NCBI GenBank assembly: GCA_900545005.1
Contig: UQXO01000003.1
Coordinates: forward strand, 58,399 to 122,398
Reading direction: 5' to 3'
From: an uncultured Mycoplasmatota bacterium
GTDB taxonomy: Bacteria; Bacillota_I; Bacilli_A; RF39; UBA660
DNA: 64,000 nucleotides
Shown piece by piece: positions 37,936 through 46,699 of this stretch (position 1 is its first letter; every line of letters starts with the position of its first letter). The notes beneath the pieces are model-generated. The model did no database searches. It had not been told where the DNA came from and saw nothing but the letters and a program-made list of their open reading frames with translations. The position numbers and the translations under genes were made by a program.

Positions 37936-38169
37936 ATGACTCATAATGATAACTATTACTTTAATTTAATAAGAGCCAACATAAAAAAAGAAAGAGAAAG
38001 ACAAGGTCTTACTCAACAACAACTAGCAGATAAAGCTGGCATCTCTATGAACTATCTAGCTAAAATTGAAAGCGAAAAAATGCAACGGGGTTTTAGTATT
38101 ACTATTCTCGGACGATTGGCCGATGCCTTAAACATTGATATTCAAGATTTTTTTCAAAATAAGCATTAA
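37936..38169 (+). CDS. XRE-family transcriptional regulator
   Basis: A 77-residue single-domain repressor-like protein. The helix-turn-helix is seen in GLTQQQLADKAGISMNYLAK followed by RLADALNIDIQDFF, the Cro/C1-type fold. The longer frame from 37897 lies inside operator 2, so I start at ATG 37936, with AGGATG 9 bases before it. It is divergent from glycine-rich gene copy 2, with paired inverted repeats between them, so it probably represses itself and the surface-protein gene. Confidence 0.9.
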   Translation: MTHNDNYYFNLIRANIKKERERQGLTQQQLADKAGISMNYLAKIESEKMQRGFSITILGRLADALNIDIQDFFQNKH

Positions 38170-38218
38170 AAAATATGTAAGAAAGACTTATCATAAGCCT
38201 AATATCTTACATATTTTT
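38169..38218. terminator. Bidirectional terminator between XRE gene and transketolase
   Basis: A 14-bp stem AAAAATATGTAAGA/TCTTACATATTTTT with a 22-base loop and T runs on both strands, between convergent genes. Confidence 0.8.
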
Positions 38219-38228
38219 ATTTTTATAG

Positions 38229-40199
38229 TTACTTCTTTAATAAATCTTTTATCTTCTTCTTAATTGTTTCTTTATCAAACCCTAAAGCCTTACTAGCATC
38301 ACTACTACTACCACTCGGCATAACCTCATCAAGACCAATAATATTTTCATACTTTGTATAACGACACCAAACATCTTTACTACTAGCCTCAATAACAATA
38401 ACTTCCCCTGTAAGTAATTTATTTTTTTCTTCCAAACTCATCTTATCTAAAAAAGTTTTACAAGGTACAGATACTACTCTTAAATCAATACCATCTCCAG
38501 AAAGTTCTTCAGCTACTACTAAAGATAACGTTACATCAAAACCACTACTAATAATAGTTCCTGATAATTTTTTTGCTTCTCTAATAATATAAGCTCCCTT
38601 TTTAACTTCACTAGCCTTTGTCCCCTTTAAGATATGCGTTATCTCATTACTTAACACTAAACAAGCCGGTTGCTTTAATTCTAAAATACTACTCCAAGAA
38701 CCAATAATCTCATTAATATCACTTGGACGATAAACCGTAACTTCAGGAATACTTCTTAAAATATTTAAGACTTCAAAACTTGACTGAACCTCACCATTTC
38801 TTGACTCATTAAAACCATCATGAGTAAAAATATACGTAACTGGAAGTCTCATTAGCCCACTCATCTTAATACCTTCTAATTCAGAATAAGCATATCTTAA
38901 ATAAGTAGCTCCAAAAGTTCTAAAACCATAAGTAGCCATTCCACTTAAAATACCACTCATCGCTCCTTCTCTAACTCCAAAAGAAATATTACGTCCTAAA
39001 TAATTTTTCGTCGTAAAATAAGCCTCTTTATTAAGATTAACTCGGCAACTACTAGCCATATCACTAGCGCCTCCTAAAAAGTAAGGTATTTTATCAGCAA
39101 TAATATTCATAATCTTATTATTAGACTCTGTCATCTCTTCTTGATAAGAATTCTGAATCTTAAAAGCATCTCCATTAAGACTATAAGAAATATCCTTATT
39201 ATCCGCAAATGCTACTAACTTTTTAATCTCTTCGTTAGGATACTTAGCCATTGCCTCATGATACTCACTCCATAATTGATAAGATTTACTTACTCTTTTA
39301 TTTATATCTTTACGATACTTCTCTAAGACTTTCTCATCAACATTAAACTTCTCTGTACTAAAACCATACTTTCTCTTAATATTTTCTAAGTCATCTTTAG
39401 TTAAAGCATGATCATGAACTATATTAGTATTTTGATTAAATGAATCTTTTCCAATAACTGTCTTTATCTCAATAAAACTTGGCTTATTTAAGACTCTCTT
39501 TGCTCTTTTAATTGCTTTATTAATCTTATCTACCGATGAACCTTCAGATACATAATCAGTCTGCCATCCTAAAGAAGAAAACTTCTTTAAAACATCATCC
39601 GTACTTGATTTATCTAAAGAATTATCCATCGTCATTCCATTAGAATCATATAGGACAATTAAATTTCCCAGATTATATAATCCTGCTAAAGAAGCCGCTT
39701 CCATTAACAACCCAGACTCAATATCCCCATCACTTACTAAACAATAAATATAATGATTAACTAGTTTTTGATTTTTTACATACTTGCTTAAAAGACTTTG
39801 ATAATACTTTTCCCCCATAGCCATACCAACCGCGCCACTAAAACCATAACCAGCTGGTCCCGTCGTAAAATCAATGCCCTTAGTCTTTAACATATTACTA
39901 AGAAGAGGACTCTTACTATTAAACTTACCAAAATCTTTTAAATCTTCTAAAGTTAAGTCATATCCTGCCATATACATATTAGCATACACTAACCCCGCGG
40001 CATGAGCAGCACTTAAAACTAAGCGATCACGATTTAACCAATCTGGTACTGAAGGCATAATATTTAGTTCTTTGGTAAACAAAGTATAGATAATACTACT
40101 AGCGCCCAAACTAATCCCTGGATACCCATTTTTACAAGCATCAATCATATCTAAGCTTAAAATCTTTAGTATATTTATATATTTTTTTGACTCATCCAT
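38229..40199 (-). CDS. Divergent transketolase-like protein
   Basis: A 656-residue thiamine-diphosphate enzyme with transketolase length and order: TPP domain with SDGDIESG...DSNGMTMD (the GDG...N metal/TPP motif, slightly altered), pyrimidine domain with FGVREGAMSGI (Glu) and THDGFNESRNGEVQ, and a C-terminal domain. Several donor/acceptor contacts of E. coli TktA are changed: Tyr26 for His26, no GHPE motif, SRNGEVQ for GEDGPTHQ, and LSNE for LSRQ. His66 and the THD His remain. Probably a paralogue with a changed substrate or no transketolase activity. Near a diglucosyl-diacylglycerol-type glycosyltransferase. Confidence 0.75.
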   Translation of the reverse strand: MDESKKYINILKILSLDMIDACKNGYPGISLGASSIIYTLFTKELNIMPSVPDWLNRDRLVLSAAHAAGLVYANMYMAGYDLTLEDLKDFGKFNSKSPLLSNMLKTKGIDFTTGPAGYGFSGAVGMAMGEKYYQSLLSKYVKNQKLVNHYIYCLVSDGDIESGLLMEAASLAGLYNLGNLIVLYDSNGMTMDNSLDKSSTDDVLKKFSSLGWQTDYVSEGSSVDKINKAIKRAKRVLNKPSFIEIKTVIGKDSFNQNTNIVHDHALTKDDLENIKRKYGFSTEKFNVDEKVLEKYRKDINKRVSKSYQLWSEYHEAMAKYPNEEIKKLVAFADNKDISYSLNGDAFKIQNSYQEEMTESNNKIMNIIADKIPYFLGGASDMASSCRVNLNKEAYFTTKNYLGRNISFGVREGAMSGILSGMATYGFRTFGATYLRYAYSELEGIKMSGLMRLPVTYIFTHDGFNESRNGEVQSSFEVLNILRSIPEVTVYRPSDINEIIGSWSSILELKQPACLVLSNEITHILKGTKASEVKKGAYIIREAKKLSGTIISSGFDVTLSLVVAEELSGDGIDLRVVSVPCKTFLDKMSLEEKNKLLTGEVIVIEASSKDVWCRYTKYENIIGLDEVMPSGSSSDASKALGFDKETIKKKIKDLLKK

Positions 40200-40212
40200 C
40201 TTAATCTTCCTC

Positions 40213-41352
40213 TTATTCTTTTTCTAATAAATCTTCACATAGTAAATAAAGTTTCTTCATCGCATTATGATTATCCCCTTTAGCCATTGAAGAAGCCATC
40301 TTCTCTAAAATTTTCGGATTATTAACAATATTTTTAACCTCTCTAACTAACCCAAACGAGGTTCGAAAACGTAATCCATATCCATTCTTCGTAAAAAATT
40401 TGTAATTAGCAATCTCTTGTCCCCCACTAGCATTAATCATCATAATTGGTTTATGAAAATATAAACACTCCGTCGACTGAGCTCCTCCTGGTTTTGATAC
40501 AATAAAATCACAAGCTTGTAAAAGTTCTGGTACATTAGTAGCAAACCCCAAAGTATGAACATTAGTAATGTGATGTTCCCTAATATAATTATCTACAAAT
40601 TCTTTACTTTTCTTATTATTACCTGCAATAAAAATGATATCAAGATTTAGGTTATTCTTCATTAGTCTCTTAATATAAGGGATAGAAGCCATCGACCCAT
40701 TACCCCCACCGCCGAAGAAAACACAAACTAATCGATTATCCTTAATTCCTAATTTCTTTAAGAAAGTCTTAGGACTAAAATCTTCACTTACATAAGGTGC
40801 TATAGGAATTCCTAAAGGTTTAATTTTCTTTTTATCAATTCCTCTTTTAACTAAGAATGGCACTTCGCTCTTATCACCTACAATCAAATAATCATCACAT
40901 TTATAGTCATTTAACCATAATTCACAAGACTCATAATCAGTCACCACCGTTACTAACTTCGAATGAATAAACCCTTTCTTATTATAATGACTAATTAAAC
41001 TACTTCCAAAGAAATGAGTAGCAATGGTTAAATCTGGATTAAACTCTTTTAAAAGATTACGTACTTTCTTATTCTTAAAAAGTGTCGTCGAAATATAATC
41101 TGCTAAATAACCTCCTATTACGTTATTACTACTCTTATAAAACATATCATGAATTATAGGAGTCTTTAACATAAAGAAAGAATTAACTTTCTGAGAAATT
41201 TTCCCAATTAAAGGCATCGCATAATCCATTAAATCAACACACTTAATCTCCAAATTTACATTTTCATTTAAGAAATACTTTTCAATATATTTACCTATCG
41301 CCTTATGACCATTACCATAAGAAGCATAGATAATTAAGATTTTCTTTTTCAT
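40213..41352 (-). CDS. UgtP/MGDG synthase-like glycosyltransferase (GT28)
   Basis: A 379-residue glycosyltransferase of the processive diacylglycerol glucosyltransferase/MurG-like family: N-terminal ILIIYASYGNGHKAIGKYI (acceptor-lipid motif), middle VVFFGGGGNGSM-like VCVFFGGGGNGSMAS and C-terminal VSKPGGAQSTECLYFHKPI (nucleotide-sugar site). It probably adds glucose or galactose to diacylglycerol at the cytoplasmic face, making glycolipid anchors. AGAGGATATGTT precedes the ATG. Thirteen bases upstream of the transketolase-like gene, one operon. Confidence 0.9.
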   Translation of the reverse strand: MKKKILIIYASYGNGHKAIGKYIEKYFLNENVNLEIKCVDLMDYAMPLIGKISQKVNSFFMLKTPIIHDMFYKSSNNVIGGYLADYISTTLFKNKKVRNLLKEFNPDLTIATHFFGSSLISHYNKKGFIHSKLVTVVTDYESCELWLNDYKCDDYLIVGDKSEVPFLVKRGIDKKKIKPLGIPIAPYVSEDFSPKTFLKKLGIKDNRLVCVFFGGGGNGSMASIPYIKRLMKNNLNLDIIFIAGNNKKSKEFVDNYIREHHITNVHTLGFATNVPELLQACDFIVSKPGGAQSTECLYFHKPIMMINASGGQEIANYKFFTKNGYGLRFRTSFGLVREVKNIVNNPKILEKMASSMAKGDNHNAMKKLYLLCEDLLEKE

Positions 41353-41387
41353 AACATATCCTCTAATCTTAATTATACTAAAAGTCC

Positions 41388-41416
41388 CAAAAAAAGTATA
41401 GAACTAAATCTATACT
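41388..41416 (-). terminator. Terminator of the GT2 gene
   Basis: Minus-strand AGTATAG/CTATACT stem with an 8-base loop and T7. Confidence 0.85.
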
Positions 41417-41440
41417 AACCCTTTTCCTTAAATTTACCCA

Positions 41441-42463
41441 TTACTTTAAAACTCTTTTAAAACTTCTAATAGCTTCACTACTATCTAGAACTCCCCTTGT
41501 TTTAAAATGTTTCATCTCTAAAGAAATCCTATTTAACTTAAAGAAGATATCCTTATTAAAATCAATAAAATTCTTCTTTAAGTATCTATTACTACGCCAA
41601 TTAGGAAAATGAAAATTTAAGTATTTAAGTAAAATATTAATCAATTTTACTCTAGTATCTTCTGTATGAACATTTCTCTTTACCCTTTCAATTTCTAAAA
41701 AGATATCCCTAATAAATAAAGCCTCTATTTCCTCATAATACTCATTTAATAGTTTTCCACTCTTATATAAATTATACATAATATCTAAAGGTCTAATAAC
41801 ATTCTCAACATACCCTAAACCATCTTCTAGATAGCTATTTCTTAAAGTATTCTTCCCTTTTCTAACATAATACTTACTAAAACTACTAAAACCAATCTTA
41901 TCTTCTTTAGTTAAATAATAATAAAGATAAGGACTAGTCTCATTAGCCTTTAAATGATAATCCGGTAATTTAATACTACTCTTCTTAAAAAGTTTACCAT
42001 TAATACTACTATCAATCTTTAGAAGATTTCTCTTATCTTCACTAATTCTAAATTCTCTAGGAAAGACGGTACTAGATTCCGTGACCAATCTATTCTGTAG
42101 ATAATCCATCTTCGCTAGAATAACATTACTATCAGTATATTTCTTTGTATACATCAATTCATAAAGATAAATTTTATTAAGATAATCATCACTATCTAAG
42201 AATATTATATAAGATCCTTGTGCAGCTTCTAATCCTTTAAGTCTAGCCTGCATAACTCCTTGATGGGGTAAATCAAGAAGTCTAATCATCGAAGTATATC
42301 TCTCATAATAATCATTTAATATATAATAAACATCTCTTGGAGCCCCATCACTAACCAAGATAATTTCTGTATTAGGATACTTTTGATTTAATGCCGAGTC
42401 CAAACATTTCTTTAGATTATCATTATTCTTATAAACTGGTATTATTATACTAATAAGTTCCAT
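41441..42463 (-). CDS. Family 2 glycosyltransferase
   Basis: A 340-residue GT-A enzyme. ISIIIPVYKNNDNLKKCLDS, ILVSDGAPRD and IIFLDSDDYL (the DxD-type metal/nucleotide site) mark the catalytic domain; the C-terminal ~130 residues are basic and helical with no membrane helix. This is the EpsH/teichoic-acid glycosyltransferase type. Acceptor and sugar unknown. It stands alone, with AGGGGAATAT before the ATG, and is divergent from the penicillin-binding protein gene. Confidence 0.9.
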   Translation of the reverse strand: MELISIIIPVYKNNDNLKKCLDSALNQKYPNTEIILVSDGAPRDVYYILNDYYERYTSMIRLLDLPHQGVMQARLKGLEAAQGSYIIFLDSDDYLNKIYLYELMYTKKYTDSNVILAKMDYLQNRLVTESSTVFPREFRISEDKRNLLKIDSSINGKLFKKSSIKLPDYHLKANETSPYLYYYLTKEDKIGFSSFSKYYVRKGKNTLRNSYLEDGLGYVENVIRPLDIMYNLYKSGKLLNEYYEEIEALFIRDIFLEIERVKRNVHTEDTRVKLINILLKYLNFHFPNWRSNRYLKKNFIDFNKDIFFKLNRISLEMKHFKTRGVLDSSEAIRSFKRVLK

Positions 42464-42548
42464 ATATTCCCCTAAAAATTGTCTTTACTCTATCATCTTT
42501 TTTACCCAAAGTCAATCATATTTAATAATCTTAAGAATTTTATTATCC

Positions 42549-42574
42549 CTAAGTAATATGATTAATTAGGGTGA
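42549..42574 (+). promoter_or_regulatory. RBS-sequestering hairpin of the PBP gene
   Basis: CCCTAA and TTAGGG pair across 14 bases, and the right arm contains the ribosome-binding AGGG just before ATG 42579. It may reduce translation initiation. No ligand-binding aptamer is recognised. Confidence 0.4.
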
Positions 42575-42578
42575 TTTA

Positions 42579-44486
42579 ATGTTCTATCAAGATAAACATT
42601 TTAGAATACGTTTAGTCGTTTTATTTATAACACTTCTTTTAGTAGCCGTAATTCTTAAGGTCTTTTATATCCAAGTCTTCCAGTATCAAAAATTAAATAG
42701 CCTAGCCAATGACTTATGGCAACGCAATTTACCAATCACTCCTGATCGTGGATTAATTTTAGATCGAAATGGTAAAGTCTTAGCTAGTAATATTACTACT
42801 ACTTCTCTATACTTAGTCCCCAATCAAATAAAAGATAAAGAGACTGTAGCTAAAACTTTAAGTGAAATTTTAAATGTTTCTTATGAAGAAATGTATAAAC
42901 ATGTCAGTAAGAAAACCTCTATTGAAAGAGTCCATCCCGAAGGCCGCCAACTATCTTTTGAAGTAGCCGATCAAATCAATAGTTATAACTATGATGGTGT
43001 TTATTTACTAAAAGAAGCTAAAAGATATTACCCATATAATGAACTATTAAGTCATGTCTTAGGATATGTAGGTATTGATTCTCAAGGTCTATCAGGATTA
43101 GAACTAAAGTATGATGAAGAACTAACTGGTACTAAAGGCTCTATTAAGTATTATAGTGATGCCAAAGGAAATAGATTAGCCAAAGCTGAGGAATATACCG
43201 AACCAGTAAGTGGTAATAATATCTATTTGACCATTGATTTAGACCTCCAACAAGCCATAGAAAGAGAGCTAGATAATGCGGTTCTTAAGTATAATCCTGA
43301 GCATGCCCTAGCTATTGCAATGAATCCCAAGACCGGAGAGATTTTAGCTATGTCTTCAAGACCAAGTTATAATCCCAACGACTATCAAACTTATACCCAA
43401 GAAGTCTTAAGTCGTAACCTTCCTATCTGGATGACGTATGAACCCGGTTCCACGATGAAAATTACAACTCTGGCCGCTGCTATTAATGAAGGAGTAGTTA
43501 ATCTATTTACCGATACTTTTTATGACTCTGGAAGTATTAATGTCGATGGAGCTACCATCCATTGTTGGAAAGCCGGCGGTCATGGAGCCCAAACTTTCTT
43601 AAATGTCGTGGAAAACTCTTGTAACCCTGGTTTTGTTAATTTAGGATTCCGCCTCGGCAAAGAAAAATTATTTGAGTACATAAACAATTTAGGTTTTGGA
43701 AAAAAAACAGGTATTGATCTAACTGGCGAAGCCACTGGCATCTTATTTAATTTAGATAAAGTTGGTAATGTCGAACTTGCCACAACCGCTTTCGGACAGG
43801 GAGTTTCAGTTACTCCTATCCAACAAGTTAGAAGTGTCTCCGCTATCGTTAATGGCGGAACCCTTTACCAACCGTATATTGTAAAAAAGGTAGAAAATGC
43901 CAAAACAAAAGAAATTATAAGTGAAGTAAGTCCAACTGCCGTTAGACAAATCATCACAACAGAAACTTCTTCCCTTGTCCGTTTTGCTCTGGAAAATGTC
44001 GTTGCCCATGGTTCGGGCCGCAATGCCTATATCGAAAACTATCGAATCGGAGGCAAAACTGGAACCGCCCAAAAAGTAAGTAACGGACATTATATGGTCG
44101 GCAACTATATTCTTTCTTTTATTGGTTTCTTGCCGGCTGATGACCCGGAAATTGTTTTATATGTAGCAATTGATAATCCCAAAGGTGTAACCCAGTACGG
44201 AGGTGTAGTAGCAGCTCCGATTGCTAAAGCTATCTTCCAGTCCTATATTGCTAAAAATAATGTGGCTAAGAGTAAAGAAACCATTCCCAAAACTTACACC
44301 TGGCTAGATACTAAATATAGTATACTTCCAAGTGTCATGGGAAAAACTATAAAAGAAGCTAATAGTATATTAAAAAACTATAAAATCGAATATTCTGGAG
44401 AAGGTAATAAAATAATCTACCAATCCCCGGAACCCGACTATTATATTGCTGATGGTTCCACCGTTAAATTAATGCTCGGCGATTGA
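42579..44486 (+). CDS. SpoVD/FtsI-type class B penicillin-binding protein
   Basis: A 635-residue transpeptidase for septal or spore-cortex peptidoglycan. One N-terminal membrane helix (LVVLFITLLLVAVILKVFYI) precedes a dimerisation domain and the transpeptidase with STMK (near 291), SCN (near 346) and KTG (near 492). A single C-terminal PASTA-like domain (LPSVMGKTIKEANSILKNYK) ends the protein. One PASTA and the mraY neighbour recall the spoVD-murE-mraY order of Bacillus, and other sporulation genes lie nearby, so SpoVD is more likely than vegetative PBP2B, but FtsI function cannot be excluded. Ends in TGA. Confidence 0.88.
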   Translation: MFYQDKHFRIRLVVLFITLLLVAVILKVFYIQVFQYQKLNSLANDLWQRNLPITPDRGLILDRNGKVLASNITTTSLYLVPNQIKDKETVAKTLSEILNVSYEEMYKHVSKKTSIERVHPEGRQLSFEVADQINSYNYDGVYLLKEAKRYYPYNELLSHVLGYVGIDSQGLSGLELKYDEELTGTKGSIKYYSDAKGNRLAKAEEYTEPVSGNNIYLTIDLDLQQAIERELDNAVLKYNPEHALAIAMNPKTGEILAMSSRPSYNPNDYQTYTQEVLSRNLPIWMTYEPGSTMKITTLAAAINEGVVNLFTDTFYDSGSINVDGATIHCWKAGGHGAQTFLNVVENSCNPGFVNLGFRLGKEKLFEYINNLGFGKKTGIDLTGEATGILFNLDKVGNVELATTAFGQGVSVTPIQQVRSVSAIVNGGTLYQPYIVKKVENAKTKEIISEVSPTAVRQIITTETSSLVRFALENVVAHGSGRNAYIENYRIGGKTGTAQKVSNGHYMVGNYILSFIGFLPADDPEIVLYVAIDNPKGVTQYGGVVAAPIAKAIFQSYIAKNNVAKSKETIPKTYTWLDTKYSILPSVMGKTIKEANSILKNYKIEYSGEGNKIIYQSPEPDYYIADGSTVKLMLGD

Positions 44487-44518
44487 CATTTAATATGTAA
44501 ATAAATTATAATTATAAC

Positions 44519-44546
44519 TTGTGCTGAATAATTTATATAGTATAAT
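44519..44546 (+). promoter_or_regulatory. Probable mraY promoter
   Basis: TTGTGC (44519-44524), 16-base spacer, TATAAT (44541-44546), then RBS AAGGATGTGAAAAT before mraY. Confidence 0.65.
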
Positions 44547-44566
44547 AATTTCAAGGATGTGAAAAT

Positions 44567-45559
44567 ATGTTAATATTAGCAAAAGCAGCAATGGCTTTAA
44601 TGCTGGGCTTTGTTTTATCGATAATAACCGGGGTTATTTTAATTCCCCTTTTAAGAAAATTACACTTTGGTCAAAGTGTTAGCCTAACTCTTGGTGAAAG
44701 ACATTTAAAGAAAAATGGTACTCCTACTATTGGTGGTTTAATATTTATTATTCCCACAATTATTAGTCTTTTACTTTTATGGTTCCGTGGTAGTATTGAA
44801 ATGACTTCCAACTTGCTAATTGTCTTATTTGTCTTTATTAGTTATGCCCTTCTAGGACTTGCTGATGATCTTTTAAAGATAGTATTTAAGAACAATAAGG
44901 GTTTAAGTATTATGTTTAAACTACTTATGCAAACTTGTATAGCTTTAGTCTTCTTCTATATCTTTATTCGTAATGGTGGAGTTCCTGAGATTAGAATATC
45001 TGCTATTAACTTATATATTTATATGGGATGGACTTATGGTTTGTTTATCCTCTTCCTATTAGTTGGAACTTCTAATGCTGTTAATATTACTGATGGCTTA
45101 GATGGTCTAGCTGGTGGCTTATCAGCGATTGCCTTTCTAGCATATGGTTTAATTACTTGGAACACTACTTGGCTTGCCGGTTACCAAGAAATTGCTATTT
45201 TCTGTTTCGTCCTAATCGGAGCTTTACTAGGTTTTCTAGTCTTTAATACTCATCCAGCTAAAGTTTTTATGGGTGATACAGGTTCACTAGCGTTAGGTGG
45301 TTCGCTAGCAGCTATTGCTATTCTAACCAGACATGAACTTTCTTTAGCCGTAGTCGGTGGTGTTTTCGTCATTGAAACCCTATCTAGTCTTATCCAAATT
45401 ATAGCTATAAGAAAATTCCATAAAAAAGTATTTAAAATGGCTCCTCTTCACCATCATTTTGAAAAATTAGGTTGGGAAGAAAATGATATCGTTAAACTAT
45501 TCTGGATTGTGGGTTTAATTCTAGCAATGTTAATGATAACTTATAATGTATGGCTATAA
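44567..45559 (+). CDS. mraY: Phospho-N-acetylmuramoyl-pentapeptide transferase MraY
   Basis: A 330-residue membrane enzyme that makes lipid I by linking UDP-MurNAc-pentapeptide to undecaprenyl phosphate. About ten hydrophobic helices are seen, plus KNGTPTIGGLIF, LGLADDLLK (catalytic Asp pair), NITDGLDGLAGG and the MraY-specific LHHHFEKLGW. Length is normal. It follows the SpoVD-like gene by 80 bases with its own promoter. murE and murD are not adjacent, unlike the Bacillus dcw cluster. Confidence 0.97.
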   Translation: MLILAKAAMALMLGFVLSIITGVILIPLLRKLHFGQSVSLTLGERHLKKNGTPTIGGLIFIIPTIISLLLLWFRGSIEMTSNLLIVLFVFISYALLGLADDLLKIVFKNNKGLSIMFKLLMQTCIALVFFYIFIRNGGVPEIRISAINLYIYMGWTYGLFILFLLVGTSNAVNITDGLDGLAGGLSAIAFLAYGLITWNTTWLAGYQEIAIFCFVLIGALLGFLVFNTHPAKVFMGDTGSLALGGSLAAIAILTRHELSLAVVGGVFVIETLSSLIQIIAIRKFHKKVFKMAPLHHHFEKLGWEENDIVKLFWIVGLILAMLMITYNVWL

Positions 45560-45584
45560 AGTACCACTTCTTGGTACTTTTTTT
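45559..45584 (+). terminator. Terminator of mraY
   Basis: Stem AGTACCA/TGGTACT with a short loop followed by T7, directly after the stop codon. Confidence 0.85.
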
Positions 45585-45646
45585 CCTAACTTTTTCTTGC
45601 CTAAACCATCTCTTTATGATATCATTAAGTAGTCGATGCGATATAT

Positions 45647-45723
45647 GGTCTGTTGGTGAAGTGGCTTAACACATTGCCCTCTCAAGGCAACATTCATGGA
45701 TTCGAATTCCATACAGACTACCA
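45647..45723 (+). tRNA. tRNA-Glu (CTC)
   Basis: A 77-base cloverleaf: acceptor GGTCTGT/ACAGACT, anticodon stem TTGCC/GGCAA with loop CTCTCAA (anticodon CTC), T-loop TTCGAAT, encoded CCA. It reads GAG. Sequence identity to glutamate tRNAs includes CTTAACACA-type D-loop and the GCCCTCTCA anticodon context. Confidence 0.88.
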
Positions 45724-45816
45724 ATGAATTTATTACTTGGGTTTTTACTCAAGTTTTTTTCTTTTCTAGTATATAATTCATCATTAAGTCATAAATATAT
45801 ACTAAGTGAGGTCAAT

Positions 45817-46323
45817 ATGAACAAACAAAATCTATGGTTTATTACCCTATTTAGTATTATCTTAGTCTTAAGTATCTATTATATCAGTATGCCTTCTAAT
45901 ATCTTAGAAGAATATAATAATAGTAATACTAATACTAATGAAACAAATAATTCTAAAGAAACAGTATCTACTGTTAATGAAGAAACATCTTTAGTAGCTT
46001 TAAGAGTAGCAGCCGATGAAGAACTTCTAACGAAATTAACTAATCTTCAAAATACTATTACTGATAAAGAAAAAACCGTTATGGAAAAAAATAATGCCTA
46101 TGAAGAATTAATGACTCTTAATGAAAATAAAGGTTTAGAAGAAAATATAGAATCTAAATTAAAAGAAAAATTTTCTTATGATTCCTTTGTTAAGATTAAT
46201 AAAGATCAAATAAATATTGTTATCTCTAGTACTAAACATGACAAAATGATTGCTAATAGTATTATTAAAGAAGTCCAAAGTATGTTTGACACTAAAAAGT
46301 ATATAACCGTAAAATTTCAATAA
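45817..46323 (+). CDS. SpoIIIAH-like protein
   Basis: A 168-residue protein with a short cytoplasmic NKQN, one membrane helix (LWFITLFSIILVLSIYYISM), a Ser/Asn/Thr-rich linker and an external YscJ/FliF-like domain with long coiled region (EELLTKLTNLQNTITDKEKT) and KINKDQINIVISS. This is the layout of SpoIIIAH, which with SpoIIQ builds the channel between mother cell and forespore. An in-frame ATG at 45724 abuts the tRNA; I use the ATG at 45817 with GTGAGGTCAAT before it. The rest of the spoIIIA operon is not here. Confidence 0.78.
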   Translation: MNKQNLWFITLFSIILVLSIYYISMPSNILEEYNNSNTNTNETNNSKETVSTVNEETSLVALRVAADEELLTKLTNLQNTITDKEKTVMEKNNAYEELMTLNENKGLEENIESKLKEKFSYDSFVKINKDQINIVISSTKHDKMIANSIIKEVQSMFDTKKYITVKFQ

Positions 46324-46371
46324 GAGTTTACTAATTAATAAATACTCATAGAATACTATTAGGTGGTATAT

Positions 46372-46572
46372 ATGAGTTTATTAACTAAAAGAGAAAAAGA
46401 AATATTTATCCTTCTATTAGAAACTAAATCCACTAAAGAAATAGCTAGTATCTTAAGAATAAGTGAAAAAACCGTTCGCAATCATATTTCTAATGTCATT
46501 CAAAAACTAGGAGTTTCTAGTAGAAGCAGTGCTATCATTGAACTACTTAAATTAAAAGAAATTACTCTTTAA
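46372..46572 (+). CDS. gerE: GerE-like LuxR-type spore regulator
   Basis: A 66-residue stand-alone LuxR-type helix-turn-helix protein. LLTKREKEIFILL, TKEIASILRISEKTVRNHIS, QKLGVSSRS and AIIELLKLKEITL follow Bacillus GerE almost residue for residue, and GerE is the same size class (about 74 residues). GerE controls late spore-coat genes in the mother cell. I use ATG 46372, with AGGTGG 5 bases upstream, in place of the GTG at 46363. It follows the SpoIIIAH-like gene by 48 bases, probably one transcript. Confidence 0.9.
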   Translation: MSLLTKREKEIFILLLETKSTKEIASILRISEKTVRNHISNVIQKLGVSSRSSAIIELLKLKEITL

Positions 46573-46593
46573 AGACCAAACGAGGTCTTTTTT
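46571..46593 (+). terminator. Terminator of gerE
   Basis: Perfect AAAGACC/GGTCTTT stem, 6-base loop, T tract. Confidence 0.85.
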
Positions 46594-46699
46594 AGTTTAA
46601 AAATTTAAAGAAAGTAAAATTTTCTTGTTCTTAGTTCCATCCTGTAATAACAAATTCATTATATAAGAACTTCTTAACTATCCTATAATTATAATTAGT

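Noticed and set aside
46594..46699. Regulatory RNA after gerE
   Set aside because: Only AT-rich sequence without clear stems beyond the gerE terminator.
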